Assembly: GCA_905235745.1 (NCBI GenBank)
Contig: CAJOMN010000001.1
Span: 248,001-312,000, forward strand
Length of the DNA stretch: 64,000 bases
Reading direction: 5' to 3'
Source: an uncultured Lachnospiraceae bacterium
GTDB taxonomy: Bacteria > Bacillota > Clostridia > Lachnospirales > Lachnospiraceae
Part shown: piece after piece, positions 28,337 to 36,359 of the stretch
How the letters are laid out: every line of letters begins with the position of its first letter
How positions within the stretch are numbered: position 1 is the stretch's first letter
The notes under the pieces: model-generated
What the model was told of the DNA's origin: nothing
Database searches by the model: none
What the model saw: the letters and a program-made list of their open reading frames with translations, nothing else
Program-made: the position numbers and the translations under genes

Positions 28337-29921
28337 ACCATTTTCCCTTTGTTCCGATAAGCGCCAGATCGAACTCATCATCAAGGTAAGGCACCGGAAC
28401 ATCAAATCCGTATACTTCCTCTGTCGTTCCATCACTGTATTCTACCGTATCCGTCGTTGGTTCGAGGATTCCGGCTTCGTCTTTTACCGCTTCTTCGGCC
28501 GTTCCCGGGAACAGATTGACTATATTTTTCGAACCGAGAGTTATATGCGCCGTCATTTGACCGTCCGCTACTGTCAGATCACATTTTCCGTCAAGTTCCT
28601 CATTGACCTTGAACATTGAGCTGTCGGTCGTAAAAGAGGCTTTATACACACCGTCCGCAAGGACGGCTTCTTCCTTGTCCTTGTCCGTTTCCGATGATAC
28701 TGCATCACCAAGCGAGTCAATGGCTGCCTTTGTATGTGCAACGTACAGATCCTGTATCTCTTTAATCCTGCCAAGCCCCGCTATCTGGCATTCTACATCC
28801 TCAAAGGCAGCGGAAGCGTTAAACCGGCTCTTCCAGCTGTCATCATCATCCCCTGCCATGTCATTGTTTGCGTGATCTCCGGCAACTACCATAAGAGGAC
28901 GCAGTATCACATCGTTATATCCTGCCTCCTGTACAGATTCTATTATATTTTCGCAGGATGTCTCTTCAGGCTCACCTTCAACCGTTCCGATAAACACGTT
29001 CTTATATCCGAGATCCGCCATCTGTGCGGCCATCTGGCTGTAGCTTATCTTGGCGGTATGCGCCGTTCCGTGACCCATGAACACAAATGCCCGGCTGTCC
29101 GAGGCAGCCGCGTCAATGCTCTCATAACCGGCATCACTTACCGCTGCGGCAGTAATTGCTTCGGCAACTGCCTTCTTGTCATCGTTTATGATAGTAGCGT
29201 CTTCTCCGACTTTGCCGAGGAGGGGCTCGGCAACAGCAACCTTCTCAAACCTGCCTTCATACTGCGAAAGAGCTTCCGTCAGCTCGTCATACTCCGCACC
29301 ATGCATCAGATGGGTCGGCTGGATCACAAGATTCCTGACACCGTTTTGAACAGCCCTGTCGAGCGCCTGGTCAATGTTATCGATCTTCTCACCGTCGCGT
29401 GCCTGTATATGGTTGATGATTATCTGCGCGGTAAATGCTCTTCTGACTGACCAGTCGGGATATGCGGCAGCGATCGCTTTTTCCACTCCGCCTATATCCG
29501 TGGCTCTCGAATCATTGAATGATGTACCGAATGACGCGACGATTATCTCGTTATCGCCTATGTCATCACCGTTAAGAGGATCATCGTTTGAGGCATCCCC
29601 GGTATCTCTTCCGAAATAGTCGGGGTCTGCGTCCTCGCCCTCTACGAGCTCCTTCTGGGCATCCGTCAGTTCGTCCCATTTCTGCTTTGCCAGTCTGCAC
29701 AGCTCATCAGTCTCATCGGTACGCTCCTGAACGTAGATCGCGTCTATAAGTGCCGCGACCTCATCGGCCTTTTCCTGATCGGAAACCGCTTCGCTTTCCT
29801 CCTTTGTCTCATTCCCTTCGCCACCGCCTGCCGGGATGCCGGTATTTACGCCTGCACATCCTGCAAGGATTGCCGCTGCGGATACCGATACCGCAAGAAC
29901 TGCCATGATCTTATTCTTCAT
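28302..29921 (-). CDS. cbiK: Lipoprotein sirohydrochlorin cobaltochelatase (CbiK-like) with an extra C-terminal domain
   Basis: A 539-residue protein with a signal peptide and lipobox LAGC near residue 22, so it is predicted to sit outside the membrane. A Glu/Asp-rich helical spacer precedes the class II chelatase domain (about 125-405): IIVASFGTSFNDSRATDIGG, the metal-binding His in IQPTHLMHGAEYDEL, and FMGHGTAHTAKISYSQM. A C-terminal domain of about 115 residues (DGVYKASFTTDSSMFKVN ... FDVPVPYLDDEF ... HKVSVSN) follows. CbiK inserts Co2+ into sirohydrochlorin, normally in the cytoplasm. The ATG has GGAGG 9 nt upstream. It is the first gene after the cobalamin riboswitch. Confidence 0.9.
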   Translation of the reverse strand: MKNKIMAVLAVSVSAAAILAGCAGVNTGIPAGGGEGNETKEESEAVSDQEKADEVAALIDAIYVQERTDETDELCRLAKQKWDELTDAQKELVEGEDADPDYFGRDTGDASNDDPLNGDDIGDNEIIVASFGTSFNDSRATDIGGVEKAIAAAYPDWSVRRAFTAQIIINHIQARDGEKIDNIDQALDRAVQNGVRNLVIQPTHLMHGAEYDELTEALSQYEGRFEKVAVAEPLLGKVGEDATIINDDKKAVAEAITAAAVSDAGYESIDAAASDSRAFVFMGHGTAHTAKISYSQMAAQMADLGYKNVFIGTVEGEPEETSCENIIESVQEAGYNDVILRPLMVVAGDHANNDMAGDDDDSWKSRFNASAAFEDVECQIAGLGRIKEIQDLYVAHTKAAIDSLGDAVSSETDKDKEEAVLADGVYKASFTTDSSMFKVNEELDGKCDLTVADGQMTAHITLGSKNIVNLFPGTAEEAVKDEAGILEPTTDTVEYSDGTTEEVYGFDVPVPYLDDEFDLALIGTKGKWYDHKVSVSNPE

Positions 29922-29990
29922 AATAATAATCCTCCCTTCTTTCCCTGTCTGCATAATCCAGGGACGTTTGCCAGCCGGGTAAGCTGCATT

Positions 29991-30020
29991 AAAAAACTCA
30001 CTCCGGCAATTCGGAATGAG
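29991..30020 (-). terminator. Intrinsic terminator of the cobalamin riboswitch, ahead of cbiK
   Basis: On the minus strand CTCATTCCG pairs with CGGAGTGAG across a short AATTGC loop (one G-T pair) and is followed directly by six T residues. It lies 70 nt before the cbiK start and after the aptamer, so it is the likely off-state switch of the operon. Confidence 0.8.
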
Positions 30021-30021
30021 T

Positions 30022-30147
30022 ATTGAATCGTACACAAAAAGGCGCGAGAACTTCCTCACGGCATGCTTCCAACATCACCTTCGGTGATGTCGCCGTGCGC
30101 TGATCCTTCGGATCCGTGCATATCTCGCAACATAACGTACGATCAAT
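30022..30147 (-). other. Cloverleaf-like structured element between the cobalamin aptamer and the terminator
   Basis: An 11-bp outer stem (30137-30147 with 30022-30033, one bulge) encloses a second stem (30123-30128 with 30044-30049). Inside lie a GATCC/GGATC hairpin (30102-30114) and an arm formed by GCCGTG/CACGGC (30092-30097 with 30057-30062) topped by an 8-bp hairpin (30072-30090). Both terminal loops are TTC closed by C-G pairs as read on the plus strand. It could be an extended expression platform or a small inserted repeat. Confidence 0.6.
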
Positions 30148-30177
30148 TACTCGTGACCTTGAAACCCGGGATAACCC

Positions 30178-30415
30178 TGTTTCTGTACAGGCAGAAGGCC
30201 GGTCTCCTGGCTTGTATATCAGCATATGCCCTTAGCCTTCCCGGGAAGTAAATGTCCCAGTGACATGTTACGGTAAATGCATTCTTTACCATAACATCAA
30301 CAAAAGCATACTCCATACTTACAGTGACGAGTTCGCACAGGATTTGCACCTGTTTCCCAAATTGTTCCTTCTGTCTTTCGATATGACCAGGCATGATCAC
30401 CCATGCCTTTTTGAC
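30178..30415 (-). ncRNA. Cobalamin riboswitch aptamer
   Basis: Read on the minus strand, the leader contains the conserved core in the right order: GGGAAACAGGTGCAAATCC (30340-30358), CACTGTAAG (about 30318-30326), a variable stem region, and the B12 box AAGCCAGGAGACCGGCC (30197-30213). This matches the class I adenosylcobalamin element. It lies between a strong promoter and an intrinsic terminator upstream of cbiK, so high corrinoid should stop transcription of the whole operon. End points are approximate. Confidence 0.93.
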
Positions 30416-30421
30416 CCTGAC

Positions 30422-30450
30422 ATCATAGCATACCGCTGCAATGTTTTCAA
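30422..30450 (-). promoter_or_regulatory. Promoter of the cobalamin operon
   Basis: On the minus strand TTGAAA (30445-30450) and TATGAT (30422-30427) are separated by 17 bp. Transcription would start near 30415, right at the beginning of the riboswitch aptamer. Confidence 0.8.
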
Positions 30451-30505
30451 TAATATTCGGCAAATGCATCGGAATTAGCGGCAGGTCTTGCATTGGCGCA
30501 AAAAG

Positions 30506-30534
30506 TAGACATTGTAACGCATAAATGCTATAAT
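30506..30534 (+). promoter_or_regulatory. Promoter of the acyltransferase gene
   Basis: TAGACA (30506-30511) and a perfect TATAAT (30529-30534) with a 17-bp spacer, about 70 nt before the ATG. It is divergent from the cobalamin operon promoter, and the two share a 55-bp region between them. Confidence 0.7.
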
Positions 30535-30604
30535 TCAATTCGTTGCGGCAATTTGCGCCGCCTCTATGGAAGACGTGCATCGGCGCAGGTGATCGGGAGA
30601 CTAT

Positions 30605-31732
30605 ATGAGCAAGGATAACAACAGACAGGAATATGTCATTTCTCCGGCAGCCTCTGAAAGGCTGACGATATTAAAGGTCATATTTACGATCATGGTCTTG
30701 TTTGGTCACTCCTACAGTAACACGCTATCCTTTGCAGACGAACAAATAGTCGTTACCGGGGCGGAATGGCTCAGCCGCTTCAAAGTCATAGTATCAAGCG
30801 TCATCGTATCAATCTCGGTTCCGGGATTCTATTTTATGTCAGCGTTTCTGTTATACAAAAAGCCATATTCATATATGGATAATCTGCGCAAAAAGATCAG
30901 AAGGATAGTTGTACCATACTTGATAGTTACCACATTCTGGATCGTTGCGCTCTATATTGCACAAAAAATCCCGGGACTTAATCTGCTCTTTTCCGGCTCT
31001 AACCGGGTCATTACCGGATGGAGCGCAAAAGGCTGGATAGAGGCATATTGGGGATCAAGTAACAGCAGATTTCCATTTGTTTATCCGTTGTGGTTCCTCC
31101 GGGATCTGTTTGTAATGAACGCACTTTCCAAAGTATTTGATGTGATAACCGATCTTCTGGGCGATTTTTCCATTATACTGTTCATTCTGCCATGGCTGTT
31201 TGCAGCTTCTTCGCCTGTATACTTCTGCGATATAAGAGCCGTTTGCTTCTGGGGGATTGGTTGTTATTTCGCCAAGAGACCCGGATCGTTATCTTTTCTC
31301 GAACGTGTTAATAAAGGCGTATTAACCGTCGCCTTTATAGTTCTTACCGCAGCATCTTATATCGTCTCCGAAGCAGGTTTGGGCGGAGCACTCGTTGTAT
31401 ACAGGATATCTGTTATAGTGAGCCTTATGTTCTGGTATATGATAACGTCTGTTATCGGATCGCGATCCAAGACTTTTTTATTGTCCCTGGCCAAATACTC
31501 CTTCTGTATATACCTGTTTCATGAGTTCTCCATGACTACCTTGAAGAAAATACTGGCAAAGATACTTCCTGCATCCGTAGCATTTCAGTTTATCGAATTT
31601 ATTCTCATTCCTGTGATCATTCTGTTCTTTACCATTGCATGCTGTATGCTGCTGGAAAGATTCACGCCGGGGCTGTATGCCGTCCTAAACGGCCTGTCTC
31701 CAAGAGCGCGTAAAAGCGCTGCCGCCAAATAG
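30605..31732 (+). CDS. Acyltransferase family 3 membrane protein
   Basis: A 375-residue protein with about ten membrane spans and the features of PF01757: an early FTIMVLFGHSYSN segment whose His is the conserved catalytic or acyl-accepting residue, RRIVVPYLIVTTFW, VYPLWFLRDLFVM, and FCIYLFHEFSM near the C terminus. Such enzymes O-acetylate cell-wall or exported polysaccharides and other sugars. The GGGAGACTAT before the ATG supports the start. It stands alone, so its substrate is unknown. Confidence 0.88.
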   Translation: MSKDNNRQEYVISPAASERLTILKVIFTIMVLFGHSYSNTLSFADEQIVVTGAEWLSRFKVIVSSVIVSISVPGFYFMSAFLLYKKPYSYMDNLRKKIRRIVVPYLIVTTFWIVALYIAQKIPGLNLLFSGSNRVITGWSAKGWIEAYWGSSNSRFPFVYPLWFLRDLFVMNALSKVFDVITDLLGDFSIILFILPWLFAASSPVYFCDIRAVCFWGIGCYFAKRPGSLSFLERVNKGVLTVAFIVLTAASYIVSEAGLGGALVVYRISVIVSLMFWYMITSVIGSRSKTFLLSLAKYSFCIYLFHEFSMTTLKKILAKILPASVAFQFIEFILIPVIILFFTIACCMLLERFTPGLYAVLNGLSPRARKSAAAK

Positions 31733-31761
31733 GCAAGCAGCATATCCGCCACAGCCGCTCA
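31731..31761. repeat. 31-bp dispersed repeat, copy 1
   Basis: The sequence beginning at the acyltransferase stop matches positions 60501-60531 in 28 of 31 bases, including an identical 20-mer AGCAGCATATCCGCCACAGC. Both copies lie just downstream of a gene on the plus strand. Confidence 0.7.
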
Positions 31762-31807
31762 CTATCAACGCCAAAAGCAATCTTGATTAATGCCGGGAAC
31801 GAAACGG

Positions 31808-32917
31808 TCACGCACCTTCAAACATCCTCTCGATTGCTGCCTCAACAACAGCCATGTCTTCGGTAGGCTCGAAGCGGGATATAACATTTCCGTAGGTATC
31901 AACCAGAAACTTTGTGAAGTTCCATTTAATATCGGGAGTATTTTCGTATCCCGGAATCTCTGAAGCAAGCTTCTTACGCATATAATCGGCCTCAGGAGAT
32001 TCACCGAAGCCCTTAAAACCCTGTTTTGATTTCAGATATGTAAACAGTTCGCTTTCGCCGGGCCCGTTTACTTCGATCTTCATAAACTGCGGAAAAGTGA
32101 TATCGTATCTTGAAGTGCAGAAGCTGTGTATTTCGGAAGCCGAACCGGGAGCCTGCCTTCCGAACTGGTTGCAAGGAAAATCAAGGATAGTAAATCCTCT
32201 GTCATGATATTTGCGGTATATCCTCTCAAGGGCTTCATACTGCGGGGTAAATCCGCAGCCTGTAGCGCTGTTGAGAATGAGAAGAACCTGCCCCCGGTAG
32301 TCGGCAAGGGACGTAAGAGAGCCGTCCCGAGCCTGTACACTGAACTTGTATATGCTGTTACCGCTTATTTTGTCGGAGATTATATTCATGACATAAGACA
32401 GATTATCGATGTCGGCCTTAACATCATCCACCTCCAGAGAATGATTGGCTCCTTCAATGCGGTATGCTTCGATCCTTTTAGCGCGGCATATACTTCCGAT
32501 AGTATCGGGATCTGCGAACGGGTCGCCGCCGCCGTAGAATACGATTTCGCAGTCGTCATCCGCAAAATCACGAAACTGCTCGATCGGAGTAAAGAATATA
32601 TGTTTTGCCTGTATCCCGTGGCGCTTTGCGATAGCGGCAGCTACCACACATCCAAGACTCTTGGATATGAAGATGACATCCCCGGCTTCGGAAAAGTCCG
32701 TATCTGACAGAATATCCTCAGCGCTGTTGATGCATTTTCCGAGTATCCTGGTCATTTCGCCGTGATCCCGCAAAGTTTCCTTGTCAAACGAGATATCCTC
32801 GTACCTGATAAATATAAGGTTATATCCGCAATTCCTTGCGATCTTGCCTGCGTAGTAGAGCAGGGGTCTGTCTTTCGTATAGCCCATTCCGGGAAAAATC
32901 ACCGCGATCTTGTTCAT
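31808..32917 (-). CDS. Fusion of an alpha/beta-hydrolase-like domain and a glutathione peroxidase
   Basis: A 369-residue protein. Residues 1 to about 185 resemble a small alpha/beta hydrolase: IAVIFPGMGYTKDRP, nucleophile elbow ISKSLGCVVAAA, and a late GANHSLE His. Residues about 195-369 are a thioredoxin-fold peroxidase of the GPx family: NSATGCGFTPQYEALERIY with the peroxidatic Cys in the ATGCGFTPQY context, LDFPCNQFGRQ with Gln, and KWNFTKFLVD with Trp and Asn. The Cys replaces selenocysteine, as usual in bacteria. Such peroxidases mostly use thioredoxin. The gene is monocistronic. The partner function of the hydrolase half is unknown. Confidence 0.87.
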   Translation of the reverse strand: MNKIAVIFPGMGYTKDRPLLYYAGKIARNCGYNLIFIRYEDISFDKETLRDHGEMTRILGKCINSAEDILSDTDFSEAGDVIFISKSLGCVVAAAIAKRHGIQAKHIFFTPIEQFRDFADDDCEIVFYGGGDPFADPDTIGSICRAKRIEAYRIEGANHSLEVDDVKADIDNLSYVMNIISDKISGNSIYKFSVQARDGSLTSLADYRGQVLLILNSATGCGFTPQYEALERIYRKYHDRGFTILDFPCNQFGRQAPGSASEIHSFCTSRYDITFPQFMKIEVNGPGESELFTYLKSKQGFKGFGESPEADYMRKKLASEIPGYENTPDIKWNFTKFLVDTYGNVISRFEPTEDMAVVEAAIERMFEGA

Positions 32918-33117
32918 GATCCACCGCCTTTTATAGTTACGAATAGTTTAGTGCGTTTTCTATAGTTTTAAGCCTAGTGATATTATGATATCATTCTTAT
33001 AAATAGGCAATCATTATTTGGAGCATAAGCGCGGTCGTGCGGGCAATTGCCAGATCGCGACGAACCTGAGACGGCTTTAAATGCTGCAGAATAAGCGGTA
33101 TATGAGTAGGAGAGACG

Positions 33118-33564
33118 ATGAATTACAAGATCAGGGTTGCTGTCCCGGACGACGAATTAAAGATAAGCGAATTGTTTCTGGAAATGCTTCGGGCGATATA
33201 CCATACGGATGAAGTGAACGGATATGAAGAAGGGGAATTGGACAGATTCTTCACCGGGAACGAAGACCGGATTTATGTGGCGGAAGATGGGGATGTCGTA
33301 GGGTTCTTGTCAGTCGAGGTTCACCATGAAGAGGAAGATTTTATCTATCTTGATGATTTTTCGGTTGCGGAAGCGTACAGGAATAAAGGCATAGGAACAA
33401 AACTGCTCATGACCGCGGAAGAATACGCAAGGACTATCAATATTTCCCCGGTATTTTTGCATGTTGAAAAATCAAATGGCGCGGCATTGCGGCTTTATGA
33501 GCGGTCAGGATACTCGATAGACCGGGATGACGGGAACAGATATATGTTAAGAAAAGCATTATAG
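33118..33564 (+). CDS. GNAT family N-acetyltransferase
   Basis: A 148-residue single-domain acetyltransferase. The acetyl-CoA loop lies in VAEAYRNKGIGTKLLMTAEEYA, preceded by the beta strand FIYLDDFSV, and the C terminus GAALRLYERSGYSID is typical. It resembles the aminoglycoside or RimI-like GNATs, but the substrate is unknown. AGGAGAGACG before the ATG supports the start. It converges with the next gene and overlaps it by 6 nt at the 3' ends. Confidence 0.88.
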   Translation: MNYKIRVAVPDDELKISELFLEMLRAIYHTDEVNGYEEGELDRFFTGNEDRIYVAEDGDVVGFLSVEVHHEEEDFIYLDDFSVAEAYRNKGIGTKLLMTAEEYARTINISPVFLHVEKSNGAALRLYERSGYSIDRDDGNRYMLRKAL

Positions 33565-34188
33565 TCTCTTTTCCATCCGGATACACCTGAACGTATCACC
33601 CGGCGAGGTTCTGCCACAGACCTCATATCCCAGCTGTTCATAGAATTCAACCTTATTATCGCGGCTGTCCACAACAAATCTGCTATATCCGAGATCTTCA
33701 GCCCACGCCTCACATTCCGTTACCACCATCGTACCGATACCAAGGCGTCTGTATTCCGGCAGCACCACAACTCTGCCGATCATAACGCTTTCGTGATCCA
33801 GCGGATACATTCTGGCCGTTGCTATTGGAAAATCATCCTCATTGATAACGATATATTTGGTGTCCGGTGTATCATGCTCATCAAACTCCTGCTTTAAGGT
33901 TATATGATGCTTCTTTGCCATACCCCGGATCCTGACATAATACGCTCCGGCCTGTTGCCACAGTTCCTGCGCCCGTATCACTTCCATGCCTTTAAGAACT
34001 TCTATTTTTTCTATGGCGTCTTCGAAAATCGTATACCCGTTTAGCTCTAAGGCATCCTTTTCTTTTCCGTATTCATGAAATGCATATTCCGCGGAAACAA
34101 AGCCTGCTTCCCCGGTGAATATCTTTCCGCCTGTGTCGGTAATACGGACTATTTTATGGTCGTATTTGTTTATATTCGCATCTTTCAT
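33559..34188 (-). CDS. GNAT acetyltransferase with an N-terminal Sm-like domain
   Basis: A 209-residue protein. Residues 1 to about 60 (YDHKIVRITDTGGKIFTGEAG ... EDAIEKIEVL) look like a short Sm/LSm-type beta barrel. The remainder is a GNAT domain with GRVVVLPEYRRLGIGTMVVTECEAWA (acetyl-CoA loop RRLGIG) and FYEQLGYEVCG. The fusion is inferred from pattern. The start at 34188 is the first ATG before the Sm-like part; its ribosome binding site is weak, and an upstream ATG at 34299 is in frame. Substrate unknown. Confidence 0.8.
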   Translation of the reverse strand: MKDANINKYDHKIVRITDTGGKIFTGEAGFVSAEYAFHEYGKEKDALELNGYTIFEDAIEKIEVLKGMEVIRAQELWQQAGAYYVRIRGMAKKHHITLKQEFDEHDTPDTKYIVINEDDFPIATARMYPLDHESVMIGRVVVLPEYRRLGIGTMVVTECEAWAEDLGYSRFVVDSRDNKVEFYEQLGYEVCGRTSPGDTFRCIRMEKRL

Positions 34189-34370
34189 TTCATTGCCGCT
34201 TTCTGAAATATAATACCACAGATCAATATTTAATGACCATTTGCAGGGCATCCTGTATAATACTGTTTGTACCGGAGATAATAATATCATTTTATGCACA
34301 CGATTGCGACAGAAAGGGCATTTGCTAAACCTTATCCTGTCGATGCCATATCCGAAGGGAGGAGTCCGTC

Positions 34371-35363
34371 ATGCCAAAGGGAACAAATCAGAAATTGAAA
34401 CTGTATTATCTGGCTCGTATTATGACCGAAAAGACTGATGATGAGCATATGATCACCATGCCGGAGATTAAAAGCGCTCTTGAAGAATACGGTGTTACGG
34501 CAGACAGAAAGAGCCTGTATGACGATCTGGAAGCGCTCAGGGTGCTTGGCATAGATGTCATCGGCGAAAAGGTCGGCCGGAACTTCTACTATCATGTTGG
34601 CGGGAAACAGTTCGAGATCGCAGAGCTTAAGCTCCTGGTGGATGCGATCCAGTCCTCCAAGTTTATTACGGAGAGGAAGTCCGGTGAACTTATAAAAAAA
34701 CTGACCGGTATGGCAAGCAACTACGAGGCAACGCAGTTGAAGCGGCAGGTGGTGGTGCAGGGCAGGGTCAAGACCATGAACGAGTCCATATACTACTTTG
34801 TGGATGATGTGCATCGCGCCATTGCCGAGAATAAGCAGATCAGCTTCGAATACATGAAATGGAACGAGCAGAAGAAGATGGTCCGCCGCAAGGACGGCTC
34901 ATACGTGGTCAGTCCCTGGGCGCTGACATGGGACGACGAAAACTATTATCTGATCGCATATGACGAGGAAGCAGACTGCATCAAGCATTTCCGTGTGGAT
35001 AAACTGAAGAGCATACAGGTACTGGAAGCGAGGCGTACCGGTGAAGATAAGTTCAGAGAGTTTAATCTCGCAAAGTATGCCAGGATGAGCTTCGGGATGT
35101 TCGGCGGAGAACCGGTCAAGGTGAAGATTGCCTTTGACAACGATATGGCAGGCGTATTCATCGACAGATTTGGCAGAGATATCACCATATTTCCGTCTAA
35201 ACGGGCAGGGTGGTCAGAGACTACGGTGGATGTAGCTATGAGCGATCAGTTCCTCGGATGGATATTTGCGCTGGGAAAGAAGGTTAAAATCCTTGGTCCG
35301 GAATCAGTGGTTGACAGATTCAAGAGCGAAATAGCAGATCTATCCGAAATATATAATCATTGA
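34371..35363 (+). CDS. WYL-domain transcriptional regulator (HTH-WYL)
   Basis: A 330-residue protein. The N-terminal winged helix (about 1-75: LKLYYLARIMTEKTDDEH ... SALEEYGVTADRKSLYDDL) binds DNA. A WYL domain at about 140-215 has SPWALTWDDENYYLIAYD and HFRVDKLKSI. A WCX-type C-terminal extension follows, with FGRDITIFP. WYL domains sense nucleotide-type ligands and often regulate stress or defence genes. The ribosome binding site GGAGGAG lies before the ATG. The target is unknown. The gene stands alone between opposite-strand genes. Confidence 0.9.
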   Translation: MPKGTNQKLKLYYLARIMTEKTDDEHMITMPEIKSALEEYGVTADRKSLYDDLEALRVLGIDVIGEKVGRNFYYHVGGKQFEIAELKLLVDAIQSSKFITERKSGELIKKLTGMASNYEATQLKRQVVVQGRVKTMNESIYYFVDDVHRAIAENKQISFEYMKWNEQKKMVRRKDGSYVVSPWALTWDDENYYLIAYDEEADCIKHFRVDKLKSIQVLEARRTGEDKFREFNLAKYARMSFGMFGGEPVKVKIAFDNDMAGVFIDRFGRDITIFPSKRAGWSETTVDVAMSDQFLGWIFALGKKVKILGPESVVDRFKSEIADLSEIYNH

Positions 35364-35378
35364 CCCGATCCGGGAGGA

Positions 35379-36359
35379 TCAGTAGGAAACGTTAAAAACA
35401 ACCCAATTATGTGACCATGGCACCGGAAGGCCAAAGAGTGTTACAACCTTCTCATCTGCGCCTCGATACCACGAATAATTCCAGCCGGCACCCATATCCA
35501 TATACAGAGCGTTCGTAACATGGAGCCGCAATAGCTCCTCCATGAATTCATCAAAGTGCAGCATATTGACGGAATCGATAATGCAGACATTTCCATTTAG
35601 CTCTGCCAGCGCCCGATAGCAGCGTGCCCGTGGCCTGTCAAAGTTCATAACCGGCTCGCCGTCCCTGATCAGCCCAAACTGCATAAATCCGCTCCCACCG
35701 GCGTTCGCTGCTTTTTTTATGGCTTCGGTGGGATTCTCAAATTCGAAGCCGAATTGATCCTCTGCAAATACAAAAGCCGCAAAGTTTTCCTTATTATAGG
35801 GGCTTTCATAGAGTTTGCCGCGAACAGCGTGATCGCCCTCCACGTTTTCCTGGGTAAAATCCAGGCTGACCGTATGCTGAAAAGCTGCCCCGCTGCACCA
35901 CGTAATAGAATCATCCGATTTTGAGGGACGGTTTTCGCATACCAGCTCTATTTCGGTATACTCCGGGAAGAATACGTAGACCGTACCCGTATTGTAAATC
36001 ACTGTGTGATCCTGTGGGAGCAGTTCTTCGACCGGCATCGATTCCGCATGAATACTCTCCGGGATATTCACGTGATACTGGGAGATCAATCCCATGAAAA
36101 TAAAAACGAAGGATGGTATCACAAAAACAGAGGATGCACAGAGGATACGATAGAGCATCTTTAACGGCCTGATTTTCAGCTTATCCGGCCCCCACATGTA
36201 AATGATCAGTGCTGCAATCTGCAGTATCGGAAGTGTCAGATATACTGCAAACAGGATATTCAGCCACATCTGCGCCACAAAAAACACAGTAAATCCGCAG
36301 AGCGACAGAAGCGTCATCGCCATAAGCCAGATACCGGACAGCCGTTCTCTTAGTTTCAC
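35379..36359 (-). CDS. Membrane-anchored protein of unknown function
   Basis: A 326-residue protein with three N-terminal membrane segments (residues about 10-30, 35-55, 72-95) and a 230-residue domain predicted outside the cell. The C-terminal region (GNVCIIDSVNMLHFDEFM, NALYMDMGAGWNYSWY) faintly recalls phosphodiester glycosidase-type domains, but the match is too weak to name. The start is a GTG overlapping the stop of the upstream membrane protein gene (GTGA), so the two form a translationally coupled pair. Confidence 0.7.
   Translation of the reverse strand: MKLRERLSGIWLMAMTLLSLCGFTVFFVAQMWLNILFAVYLTLPILQIAALIIYMWGPDKLKIRPLKMLYRILCASSVFVIPSFVFIFMGLISQYHVNIPESIHAESMPVEELLPQDHTVIYNTGTVYVFFPEYTEIELVCENRPSKSDDSITWCSGAAFQHTVSLDFTQENVEGDHAVRGKLYESPYNKENFAAFVFAEDQFGFEFENPTEAIKKAANAGGSGFMQFGLIRDGEPVMNFDRPRARCYRALAELNGNVCIIDSVNMLHFDEFMEELLRLHVTNALYMDMGAGWNYSWYRGADEKVVTLFGLPVPWSHNWVVFNVSY

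Noticed and set aside
28734-29450. Plus-strand open frame of about 238 codons opposite cbiK
   Set aside because: Antisense shadow; no start signals and no domain.
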